From: Fragum whitleyi
Taxonomy: Eukaryota > Mollusca > Bivalvia > Cardiida > Cardiidae
Assembly: GCA_948146395.1 (NCBI GenBank)
Contig: OX411552.1
Coordinates: forward strand, 6,895,686 to 6,959,685
Length of the DNA stretch: 64,000 nucleotides
Direction of reading: 5' to 3'
The position numbers and the translations under genes are program-made. Positions 11,103 through 21,799 of this stretch are shown piece after piece. Position 1 is the stretch's first letter, and every line of letters starts with the position of its first letter. Under the pieces are notes generated by a model that had not been told where the DNA came from, did no database searches, and saw nothing but the letters and a program-made list of their open reading frames with translations.

Positions 11103-14100
11103 AACATATTGTAACAAGTATGTATGAGTGAACAAGTATATAGCCGGATCAAAAATTTAGTGACTGACAAATAGGATCTAAGTAGAGAAGTTAAACACTT
11201 AACCCATAGTAAAGCAAGAATCCTAACAGTTGATTCTAGCTTTTTATCAAGACATGAGCCATTATATAATCCTCATGCCTATCAACATTAAAGAGAGAAT
11301 ATTTTGGTAAGCACCTTGGAACCCGAGACCACAGTTTTGTCTAAGCTGTGGTCTCGGGGTCAAATTTGCCCACTACAGCATGAAAAAGTTTCTTTTACTA
11401 CATGTAAATAAACACACATGCATATTGTGTGCCATCAATGTCATGGCAGGACATGGCTTTGCTGTGATGTAATATGACAATTTTATTATCAATATTTTGG
11501 GCTAAATCGAAGGTTTGTTCGTAGATTGACGTTTGCACATTTAAATAACTTCAATTATAAAGCAAAAGGGTAAAGATGTATAGCGAAAGTGAACACATTT
11601 CTTTGCGAGGCTGCAGGGTCCCTGATACCTAGACTGTAACAAGCTGAGTGCGAGGGGCCCTGGCCACCTGTTATGATATAGAGTATCAGAGCATATTTGT
11701 AACCAGTCACCAAAAGAAGAAAATATCGAGATCTGTTTACATCAATTTCAAGAGGGACAATCCATTACTTGAGCCCTGCCCTGTCATGCCGGACAACTAA
11801 CACAACACACATGTATAAAATTTAAATCACAAAATGAATATCCTTGTTTAGACATGAACACTTAGTTAAGCACATGATTTTTACAATTAATCAACATATA
11901 TTCAAATAGAGCATAACAAATTAAGGAACATAAATGTATCGTCGATGTTATTTCAAAATCTTGTAACCAAAGCTTGATCAGAGTTGTGGTTACGAGGCCC
12001 TGGAAAAACGACGTTATGTTACAACCAAGTATCAAAAAACAACAATTTTGTCAAAGACGAAGTGACTAGTTGAACTCATTTTCATGAAAGAATATGAAAT
12101 ACACAAAGAACTTATACTACAGAGGTCAAGACAAGAGGGGGAAGTCAGTTCTAAATCACACATTCTCAACAGAACCCTATGCCGCAGGCACCCATTCAAA
12201 CCGTCTCAATGAAAAGCTCCAAACGAGCACAAACAACACAGGACTCAAGCCAGGAATAATGGAATATTCAAGTTTGAACACCAAACCCCCCCCCCATCTG
12301 CAGCTCTGTACTTGCAAATGTGCATGTGACACAAAGTACTTATAAATATGAATGTACATGTGAATGACCTTGAAATAACATAGAAAACTGATTAAGGTCG
12401 TTCAGCACGAAGCTACTAAAATTTTATTGAAAATACTTCCATTCTAACTATGATGGATATTTCTCAGGTTCTGAGAAATTACTCTGCTTGAGAAAGACAT
12501 ATGCTCCAAAAATGGCGTCTTTTTCAAGTAATTGACCTTGAAAACGACAAATTTCATGTTATGTTTCAGATTTCAAGCATGTTAAAATGAACTTTTAATG
12601 TATCCACACAATATGTAAGTTTTTTAAAATTACTCGCAAAAGGGATATGATTATAAAAATGACCTTAGCCATCTGAGTGTTAGACTATAGATACATGTAG
12701 ATCTATAAGGCTTATGATATGAGAAACAGTATTTATGGTTTAACAGGATTTCTTTAGAAATTAGAAGTGTCATCTAAATTACTTGAAGCAACTATTCTTA
12801 TCTTGCTTATTTAAATTGGGTGTCAAACTTTAAACCGATTAATAAGGAACCCAAATCTTTGCAGCCTAGAATTTTGTTTCAAAAATCAAGTAGAAAGCGA
12901 CGCAGGCTACGGTCAGTATGCACATCTGTGCAGGCTGATCACAATCAACACCGTCTTCCCAGGAACAATTACAGTAGATTATACTTGAAAGATGTTGTAA
13001 TCAGCATTATACAGGTTAATGAAGGATCTAGTACCTTAAAATTTAAAGAAAAAAAAAACAGATAAAAAATCCACTAGATTCACAGTCATCTTATTTTTAG
13101 TGCAATGTAACATGGCTCAATAAGCCAGAGGTAAGCCATCAGCATATGACAGGGTCATATCATCATGAGTTCAAATTTAGATTTTGTAACCAAATTGCCA
13201 GATTAAAGGCCTTTACCCTGATCCTTCCAAGATGGCAGGCAGTGTAGTCAGAGATTGGATTACACATATGTGCAGGCCAATCACAGTCTATAGTGCCTGT
13301 CAAAGATTTGAAAAATAAAGGAATATGTTATGGACAGCCTGTCTAGGGCTGATGAAATATAGATTTTGTATGAGGAATAAGCACTAAGAGATATAAAGAA
13401 GTCTCTTGTCAAATGGTTAAACTGTATCTACCAAAGATCATTCCCATGCTGGGTGCTTGTAACAGTAATTTAATAGCCAGACATGAAAACTAAAATTTAA
13501 TAACTGTAAAACTAAAGAGAAGTGCTATAAAGAAAACATTAAATTTAAGCCTCAGTACTAGCTGCATAATATCTTCCATGATTTTTATTAGGAGCAGGTG
13601 AAAAATTCCAATGCCCACCTGCTTGGGATTTTTAGCAGGTGGACAAGTATATTTTTGAATGACACTTGTCCTAGGACAAGTGAAACTTAAATCAGGAGTG
13701 AAATTGTAGCCTTCTAACTGCTTTTCCTTTGTATCAGCATTTCTTTTTTAATTGTAGGTCAAGGTGATTTACAGAATTCAATATAAGTATTAAGAAAAGA
13801 AAAACTCCAGATGAAAGAAAAAACTGCTTCCAAAAAAGCAAACTCTCCCCCATATTGACCCCTTCTAATTTTGATTGTCTCCATATGAAAAGATATGTGA
13901 TTATTAGGTAAAATTTAGTCAAAGGTTTCTCAGTTAATGGATCACTTCATTTGTTACTAGATGGCAAGATGTTTGATTGGTCCAAATAGAGAGAAGTTGT
14001 AGACAGCAAAATGGTACAATCAATGATTTTTTCTTATCAAGATGAAATATTGTGGGAAATGAAGCAATCTCTTGTTCAAGAAATTCCCTAATCCCCAAAA

Positions 14101-14330
14101 CCTCGCACCTTAATCTTAAGAGTTTGAAAAACGTTTTTGTTTTGTGGGAACCCCCCTCAAGGTACCAGGGAGCCAAATATTAGGCTGCATGAAATGAGAG
14201 ATTTAATATGACATTGTAAATATTAAGAGAGAAAGAGAATTAAATATTTTTGTATGGAAAATCTGGAATTACAAGTTAATATGCAGTGTTTTTTAGCAAA
14301 TAAGAAAATAAAGCATGAAATGTATATCAG
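11103..14330. other. Intergenic sequence with small dispersed repeats
   Basis: No gene is supported. It holds short hairpins (11322-11358, 11962-11995) and a block at 11435-11500 related to 31187-31260. Two pieces of a GCAC-ATRTGTGCAGG-type repeat (about 12898-12960 and 13235-13305) resemble part of the family G element at 50839. Short open frames such as 12094-12345 have no domain features. Confidence 0.4.
11322..11358. repeat. Short perfect hairpin
   Basis: CCCGAGACCACAG and its exact complement CTGTGGTCTCGGG are separated by 11 bases. It is less AT-rich than the flanks. Function unknown. Confidence 0.7.
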
Positions 14331-14400
14331 TGGCTCAGCGCGCAACAGTTGCAACTGCCTATATGTTTATAGGCAGCTACAACTGTTTTGCCCCGAGCCA
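14331..14400. repeat. Foldback, 70 bp
   Basis: Arms TGGCTCAGCGCGCAACAGTT plus GCAACTGCCTATA and the complement TATAGGCAGCTACAACTG, ending GAGCCA, around a 4-base loop (TGTT). Probably a remnant of a palindromic element. Confidence 0.65.
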
Positions 14401-14546
14401 GCGATATGGTGTACATCAGAGGGTCAGCGCATAACCACCACGGGACTTAAAAGCCCAAAAGTCTCAGAAGAATGACTCGTTCTGAAGGGCCATTATATCT
14501 GTGTGACTGAGAGTTGTTGTAGAATGTCTGATTATCAAGTTGACGG

Positions 14547-16429
14547 TTACTCAAACGAGTTGCCATGTGTTGGGTTGGTAGGAATATTGTCTTTATGAGA
14601 GTATGTTGAGTATGGTGGAAGGCCAAGTTTTGGATTGAGATGAGTTTTCAGTGCTCTAATCAGAGTGAGATTGCCCTGTTTCGACAAGTGGACATTGTCT
14701 CTATTGAATTGTAGGCTTTCTAAAAGCGAAATATCATCCACTGGCACAACACTTATATTTTCAGATGATAGTTCGTGTAATCTTATGTTTACAGAGGAAG
14801 CTTTTGAGTCTTAGTTCTCGTTTTGATAGCGTGATAGGATCGGGACAATGTTCAAATGTTTTGTTGGGAATTTATTCTGGAACATGGCACTTAAGTTATG
14901 GAATTTTTTACACAATGTGTCTGCCGAGTTATGTTGAATATCATTTTTTCCAACTATCAACACAGTTTCTTTACCAGTATTTGGTTTGGATTTGATAAAT
15001 TCAAAAGCACCATCGAGGTTTTTCTTTCCTTGGTTCAGGACTTTTATTTCAATGTTTTTATTCTTATACATTTTCTTGGAATCAATCTCTCTGCCATGAG
15101 AATCTGCAATAATTGTAATATCAATAGCATTTCGATCATCTTCCAGACTGGGTGAAGTTGTCTCCGATTCTTGGAGGACAGCTTAAGTATTACGTGTCAG
15201 AATGGAGCATTCAATGTCATTGCTTCTGGAGGACATGGACTCTATCTTTTCCCTCAGACTATCTCTTTCTTCTTTTATTTTCTGAAGTTCTTCATTTAGA
15301 CATTTGTTACTATGTATTACGTTGTAATTCTTTCCACTGAGTTCTTTCATAGCCAAGTTTTGTTCTTGAATGTTTTTTCTCTAGAACCTTTAGTGAGTCA
15401 ACAAGGCCTTTTCTTTCAAGGTCAGATGAAATTTTTTCACGCTGAAGGTCATCAATTTTTCTTCTGAGGTTTGACTCATTTAGATGTTCATTTACAGATG
15501 CTCTATCTTCAGGAGCTAGGACCCTATTCTCAATTTTACTAAAATGAGCACTTAATGTATCTTGGTTGACGGCAAGTTTGTCTACATTATCGTTAAGCTT
15601 AGAATTCTGGCAGCATTTACCCTCAATGTTATTAAGAGTGGTGATGATTTGGAGGATTATTTTTTCTTGTTTTTCCACTTTCTCTTGTAATCTTTTATTG
15701 ATAATGTTTTCCGATAGAAGGTCAGATTCAGTAAAATGTAACTGTTTAGGTGAGGTTTTCTCTTGAACCCCAGAATCAGGGGCCTTGGCTTCACTGTCGG
15801 ATTGGTTGTCAAGATTCTGTGATTGCTTACTGGCTAACTGAACTGATGCTGCTTCACAAGTGTATGATTTAAGAGAAGTTTCTTCTTCAATTTTGTTTTC
15901 CAAGACATTCTGATGGATTTGGTTGATGGCAATTTTGGAGTCAAGGATAATCTGAACTAATGCCTTCAGCTTTTGAAAATGGTCAGATGCAAATAATTCG
16001 GTATTATTGCCTGGTATTTGAAATGTACCAGTTGTAATAAAAAACCGACGTTGATATTGTCTTGGATTATCTTCAGTGGTGTTCTGGTGAAGGGAAATCA
16101 CTATAGCATTATTTGATGAATTGGCATCAGTCCATCTATCTGGCTCATCTTGCCAAGTGACACTATAATTATCTTCCTGGCCTAAATTGTCATAGTAAAG
16201 TATTTCCATAGCTTTGATCCAAGCATAGAAACGAGGACGTGTAGAAGGCTACCATTTTGGCCCCTCGTTCGTAATGATTTGGAATGATTTCTTCGAAGGC
16301 ACATCTCCTGGCTTTACCAGTACGCTTATTAAATTTCTCTGGTAAACAATATTCTGGATAGGTTAGTTTTGTTTTGTCCATAAACAAGTTTATCTTCAGA
16401 TTACTCAATTGGTCGGACATTTTGAACAA
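14547..16429 (-). pseudogene. LINE ORF1 remnant: coiled coil plus SGNH esterase, frame-broken
   Basis: Four open pieces (16429-16190, 16209-15310, about 15160-14811, 14807-14547) read in order on the minus strand as one decayed protein. The N-terminal part includes PSTRPRFYAWIKAMEILYY across the first frameshift, then a TTGTFQIPGN-type strand and a long coiled coil (about 15820-15350). The C-terminal part has SGNH-hydrolase blocks: IIADSHGRE (catalytic Ser), VGKNDIQHN (the G-x-N-D block) and RDNVHLSKQG (the D-x-x-H block). A TAA at 14808-14810 interrupts the last part. Esterase-bearing ORF1 proteins are known from CR1/L2-type LINEs. With two frameshifts and one nonsense codon this copy is dead. 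The endonuclease piece at 10645 could come from the same element, but 3.4 kb of other sequence separates them. Confidence 0.75.
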
Positions 16430-16753
16430 TCTGTCTGTGGATCGAATCGACCCGTGGTTGTTTTAAGTATAAGTAGCTGAGTATAATGAAGATGCTTATT
16501 CGTAAGTAAGTAGAGTCAAATTGGCTTTATATTGCCACTCAATTTTACCATCTTGTTTTAATTTAGCATGGTTTTGGATTAATTTTAGCGTTTTTTTTAT
16601 AGCACGCTGTCACCGGAAGGGCTGTATCATACGATATTTTGGAACGATTTGTTAACGACAGGAGACCATTGGGCACGAGAAGTTCTTTTTACTTTAGAAA
16701 AAACTTTTTCGCGCTGTTTTACATGGCTACAAATATGCCTTAACCTTTTGAGT

Positions 16754-16907
16754 GATGAGGAGAGTTTTTGATAATTTTATGGGGGTATGAAACAAAAAGC
16801 ATTACTTTTATCAAATTGTAGTAATACGCGAAGTTGATTTATACATGAATGTGATCAGGTTTTTAATTTCATAGCTCCGTGAAAACAATAAATATTCTTT
16901 TCATATC
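16754..16907. repeat. Imperfect foldback (GATGAGGAGAG family)
   Basis: The left arm GATGAGGAGAGTTTTTGATA through GGGGGTATGAAAC pairs imperfectly with the right arm TTTAATTTCATAGCTCCGTG through ATTCTTTTCATATC. It is related to the foldbacks at 27881 and 29348, which share the word GTGATYAGG near the centre. Confidence 0.5.
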
Positions 16908-17120
16908 GTTTGATTTAATATCATTAAGCTGTATTGTATAGATTTGTCTTACGGGACTATTGGCGTGAGCCTACAAAAGAGCTTCATACTCAAAACATTA
17001 TATTCATTGAGCATAAAACCACCTTTTCAGCCAGAGTACCTGGAAATCGAAGGAATCATCTTATTTCAATTATTAAGCGTTGTACGTATATTATATATTT
17101 GCTGAGCAAAATGATTTAAA

Positions 17121-17288
17121 TAGATTGATTAATTGATTGCAGTTTTACGCCGCTTTCAACATTTTTCAGTTATATCGCGGCGGCTGGAGCACCCTACAAT
17201 GGGTTCCTGGTATTTCTCTCACCAGTACAACCACCACATCCTTTGCTAGCATCCAGCTACTATCTCACATAGGTCTACGATTATCACA
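17121..17288 (-). mobile_element. tRNA-derived SINE, 5'-truncated copy
   Basis: Reverse complement of the SINE body at 19972. It includes GTTTTACGCCGCTTTCAAC, the GGCGGCTGGAGCACC block, CACATCCTTTGCTAGC and GGTCTACGATTATCA. The tRNA-like head is missing. Confidence 0.75.
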
Positions 17289-17418
17289 ATGGTTTTAAAC
17301 ACAATAAGTAAATGTTATAATGAGCTAGTCAGCCAACAGGTAAACTTTAAAATGTATCAACTTAATAATCGCTGTTTGCCGTGTGCGGTAATTTGCGATG
17401 TGCGAATATGTTCATATT

Positions 17419-17667
17419 TGTGACCCGTCACGCGAAAAGGGACCACCTGGGAAGTGCGTAAAGTGTCGACCCAAGTCAGACTGCGCGGATTGCGCAGACT
17501 GACAAGGGTCAAAACTTTTGTGCACCGTGCTTATTTTCTGAATCTAGAATGACCGATCTATCATCCGGTGCAAGAATTCTTGGATGCCCTATGCTGGATA
17601 GTATCTCTTTTTCAATAACTCATTTTACAGAATTTCCGGATGGTCCCTTTTCGCTTGACGGGTCACA
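17419..17667. mobile_element. Family B MITE, best copy (249 bp)
   Basis: TIRs TGTGACCCGTCACGCGAAAA and the complement TTTTCGCTTGACGGGTCACA, extending to the GGGACCA / TGGTCCC pair. Interior GTCGACCCAAGTCAGACTGC as in the other copies. Both ends are nearly identical, which suggests recent activity. Confidence 0.85.
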
Positions 17668-18279
17668 TGTGAATTCGGGTTTGAATGCTTTGGCAGGCTA
17701 CTCATTCAACGAAAGTGTAAAATGACAACTTATTGCATGTGACTTTAGCTCTCATTAGCAAGCAATTTATTCACATCCCATTTTCGCCTATCCTCTCTCA
17801 TAACACATTTCTTTTCTTACATTCAATTCCTCTTTGACACAGAGATATGTGTAGTTGATACCATTAATAATCCGTACTTAATAGTATCGTCAATATTTTA
17901 ACAAACGCATTTGATCTTTTTCCCCCAAAAATTAAGTGAAATTCTATGTATTAAAAGAACACTAGATGCAAATGTTAGTTTGAATTTTGATGAGACCCCA
18001 TGTAAATTTTTATCTTTTATCAGACAATAGACAGCAAAAGGAAACAAAACCGGCGTTTAATGAATAAAATATGCATTATGCATGTTCAATTGCACGTTAC
18101 CGTCTCATTAATGCAAATAATTAAATGTAGCTATATTCTCTTTTGGCACACCAATTGAAATTAAGTACAAAACAAATGTTAGCCTGAACTTGTTGTTAGT
18201 CATTACTTTTGCACAATAGAATATATTGACAAATAAAATTTAAATGATTTATTTGACTCTACACAAAGTCCTTTTCAGA
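17668..18279. other. Intergenic sequence
   Basis: AT-rich; nothing recognised. Confidence 0.35.
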
Positions 18280-18560
18280 ACAGAACAGAACAGAGATAGT
18301 TTATTTACAAAAACTACACAGGTTTTTAGTCATGCACAAAATATAAATGAATAAATGACAGTTTCATCACGTGTTATTACATTAATAAGGTTTCAATCAT
18401 TTGAACATCTCATTATTATAGTTATTAGATAACATATTTATCATTATCATAAACGGTGTATGGAGGACAAACCGTCAATATGAGCATCTCAGTTTATATA
18501 GAACACCCGTCACCTTAAAAAGCAAGGGATGTTCGACGTATACCGAATGCGCAATCTTAA
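18280..18560 (-). mobile_element. LINE 3' tail, 5'-truncated
   Basis: Begins with CAGAACAGAACAGAACAGA, the same pentanucleotide repeat that ends the LINE at 21323. On the minus strand this reads as a 3' tail of TGTTC repeats preceded by AAATAAACTATCTC. No coding sequence survives, so this is a short truncated insertion of a related element. The upper border is approximate. Confidence 0.6.
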
Positions 18561-19172
18561 TCTTATGTATTTTATTACAATCTTAAAACTTACACTTTAT
18601 GGGTGTGAAAACCATGCGTCGTGTACTTGTTTTATCAGACGACTCGCAATTTTACACCGTTGATTAATATAAATAGAACTTTAATCATTTTCTTCTTAGG
18701 TAGTAAAATGTCGTTTATATATGTAATTTCTAATATAAGAAAATCGTATAAAGCACACAAAAAGGATTTTAGTAAAAGCATAACAAGGATAATACGTTAA
18801 TTGCGTCTTTTTAATGCCTGGTTAATATACCAGCAGATTGTTTCAATTCGTTTACATCTATATGAAGTATGGGGCTGTATACTTTTTCTTCGTCTTTACA
18901 AGAATAGTTATCGCGTTATCTCCCTTTGAACTTGGTTTATTTTTCAAAGAAATGTTACACGTATCAGCATAATTACTCCTATTTGATTAAATGAACATAT
19001 GTGCTGGACGCGAATTAAAAACAAAAGTCTCGAATGCTTACTTATCACTACACATGTTTTAATTTATTGACAAATGATCTCTTTAGTTTTGAACTTTGGC
19101 CCATTCATTGTTATCCTCGGTCAAATCTCTAAACTATTAAATTAAATCAAGAAGAAGAAACAATATTTCGAC
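18561..19172. other. Intergenic sequence
   Basis: AT-rich; nothing recognised. Confidence 0.35.
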
Positions 19173-19218
19173 TACAGTTAATATTATCGTGAAACTTACA
19201 GCCCCCCCCCCCCCCACC

Positions 19219-19252
<34 letters not shown>

Positions 19253-19634
19253 ATTCTAAATCACTCACTCAGCGCTCCAATCACTCACTCCAAACATTCA
19301 CTCAACCGATCAAAAACGCCCCAAAATGACTAAAAAAATAAAATAAACAGCTACATTAAAAATGAATATAAAGAGAAAAAAAACACGATTTCACCGACAT
19401 AATTGAAATTGTAAACGTCTCATAGTTTCTCCACCAAATAGTTAGCATATAAACATATCTTATGAAAGGGAGGTAATACATTTCGCAAATTTTGTTTATT
19501 CTGAACAAAATATGCAATATTGGGTTACCTGCCTTTTATTTCAACCAAAACCTGCTCTACACACTCATAAAATTTGATTCGAAAATCAGTTCAATATCAT
19601 TCAGCTTTGCGATTGCAAGATGTTGTTAACTGTA
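19173..19634 (-). mobile_element. Family A MITE, copy with expanded C/A tract
   Basis: Termini TACAGTTAATATTATCGTG and GTTGTTAACTGTA with the central palindrome near 19467-19531. A run of C then A at 19202-19250 replaces the usual arm sequence just inside the left end. This is a microsatellite-like expansion inside the element. Confidence 0.75.
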
Positions 19635-19806
19635 CTAGGTTATTGTTTATGACCCAACTGCAGTAGATAGGGTGTGAACTGCCCTTTGAAAAAAAATGTC
19701 GTAACTTTAAATTAACGTAACACAAAAGCTTATTATTCTTGGAACCCGATATTTACAAAAAAATATTTGGATAAACTTGACCGATTTCTTTCCTTTACAA
19801 TTTTTT

Positions 19807-19884
19807 GTTCATTACAATGTTTTTGAAAAAATATGCGATATGTTTTAAATTCTGTAGATTTTTCAAAAACGTTGTAATGAATGT
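19807..19884. repeat. Foldback, 78 bp
   Basis: GTTCATTACAATGTTTTTGA at the left pairs with TCAAAAACGTTGTAATGAAT at the right (one G-T mismatch in the core). The loop is AT-rich. Confidence 0.65.
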
Positions 19885-19971
19885 TCCTTTCTACCATCAC
19901 GACACTTTTTATTAAATGTTAATGAAAGCGGTACAACAACCTTGATGATAGATCAAGCTTTTATGACTCAT

Positions 19972-20255
19972 GCCGCCGTCATAGCGCAGTTGGTTGCGCG
20001 TCGGACTGTCAATCTATAGGTCCCGCGCGCGTTCCCCGACTGTGGCACTCTTTCTATCCGACTATTTGTCTCTCACCGATGGGTTGATAATCGTAGACCT
20101 TTGTGAGATAGCACCTGGAGGATAGGAAAGGATGTGATGGTAGTGCTGGCGAGAAAAATACCAAGAATCCATTGTTACTGGAAGTGCTCCAGCCGCCGCG
20201 ATATCATTGAAAGAAATGTTGAAAGCGGCGTAAAACTCCACCAATTAATCAATCT
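19972..20255 (+). mobile_element. tRNA-derived SINE, full-length copy
   Basis: The head resembles a tRNA: TAGCGCAGTTGG is a good RNA polymerase III A box, and CGCGCGTTCCCC sits at the B-box position with mutations. The body has GGGTTGATAATCGTAGACC, AGGAAAGGATGTGATGG, AAAATACCAAGAATCC and GTGCTCCAGCCGCC, ending in an AATTAATCAATC tail. The same body is at 17121 (minus), 51162 and 63049. SINEs are copied by LINE enzymes; which LINE is not evident. Confidence 0.8.
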
Positions 20256-20382
20256 ATTGTATGTTTCATGCTGCCAAGGAAGTTGACAAAAACGGGATTG
20301 TATATTAACTTCAACAGGCTTGGCTTTTTGACTGAATGGCTTGTTGTTGTAACTTGATAACTACATGGTCAAAGAAAAGACC

Positions 20383-20633
20383 GGGGACCCGTTTTACTAA
20401 GCTTCTTACGAAAGAAATAATCGTAAGTCAAAATCACAAATCGTAAATTGTACCTGGTGTTTTCATTCATTATAACATTCTGCCTTGCAATTTCTTATTG
20501 TTATCGTCTTTAGGATACGATTTCAATGACATGATGCACGGCAGTAATGCATATTTAGTTAGTACTGTAGAATCAATTTTAATTTTTGACTTACGCAAAA
20601 AGTTTTCGTAAGATGTTTTGAAAAACAGGTCCC
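20383..20633 (+). mobile_element. Family C MITE, copy 1
   Basis: Ends GGGGACCCGTTTTACTAAGC and ATGTTTTGAAAAACAGGTCCC form imperfect TIRs. The inner parts TCTTACGAAAG and TTTTCGTAAGA also pair. It sits head-to-tail with the next copy, one base apart. Confidence 0.8.
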
Positions 20634-20634
20634 T

Positions 20635-20877
20635 GGGGCCCGTTTAACTAAACTTCTTATGAAAAAAATAATCGTAAGTCAAAAACACAAATCGTACCTG
20701 ATGTTTTGATTGTTTGTTAGCATTCTTCCTTGCAACATCTCATTGGAATCGTCTTCGGAAGACGATTTCAAAGAGATGGTGTATGGCGGAATACCCCATA
20801 TAATTACTTATGTAGAAGCTACTTTAATTTTTGACTTACGCAAAAATCATCGTAAGATGTTTACTAAAACAGGCCCC
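20635..20877 (+). mobile_element. Family C MITE, copy 2
   Basis: TIRs GGGGCCCGTTTAACTAAAC and GTTTACTAAAACAGGCCCC. The central hairpin GAATCGTCTTCGGAAGACGATT is exact. Tandem with copy 1. The open frame across it is not a gene. Confidence 0.85.
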
Positions 20878-21322
20878 TGCTTCGTTTGTTCAACAGCGTA
20901 GTGGAGTTAAATCACATGCGTCATAGTTATCCCAAATGCTAAGATGGGCTTAAAAAAAATTAAGAGGAATACGAGAAACCTTGCTACAACCATCCATGTA
21001 GAATCTATTCAGGTCACACACAAATCATGGGTCACAACCTCTGCAGTTGTGGGGAGTGAAAATTCAGAAATTCAAAAATAGAAAATTTGAACATGTACTG
21101 TCTTGCGACAAAAATGAAAATAAAGTGATTATCTTTTCGAAACATATACGCGAACAAAAACGCCTTACCATACATACACGCACACCCGACACACAAGGTT
21201 ACTTTTCTGAGGGTCAATTTCACCTACCGGTATAAGTACAGGGTGTTCGAAATTATCTTTTTTTATATGACGTCACGGTTTAAAAGCCATTAAAAGTTCA
21301 GTACTTTGACTCATAGTTTATG
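20878..21322. other. Sequence between family C pair and the LINE tail
   Basis: No gene or repeat family recognised. Confidence 0.35.
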
Positions 21323-21799
21323 AACAGAACAGAACAGAACAGATATTTTATTTAGAATATCGACTTGAACACATTATGGTTCATCGTCGAAATACAAAAC
21401 ATTTTACATGGCATACATGGGTATGAACATAATTAACAATATATTATGAGACAATGTATAAGTGGAAATAATGGATTTCGTAGAGTTCCCGTCATAATAG
21501 TACAAATAGTAACCATATACAGTATATCGTCAACCCAGTTCAGAAACCCCGTAACCACGGCTTAATTCAAGCTGTAGTTACGCATTCTCCGAACAAAACT
21601 GACGCAGCAAATGTGCTTTCTCCGAAAGGTAATCTCAAATGTTTAAGAGGATAATAATTGATCATTCATTAATGATATTTAAATGTTGTTTTCGTTTTTC
21701 GCTAGCCTTCGTGTAATAAATACCAATACCGTTTAAGATTCTAACGTTTTCTGAGTTTAAGAGTTCAATTAATTTTCTTACACTTGGTTTCTCATAATA

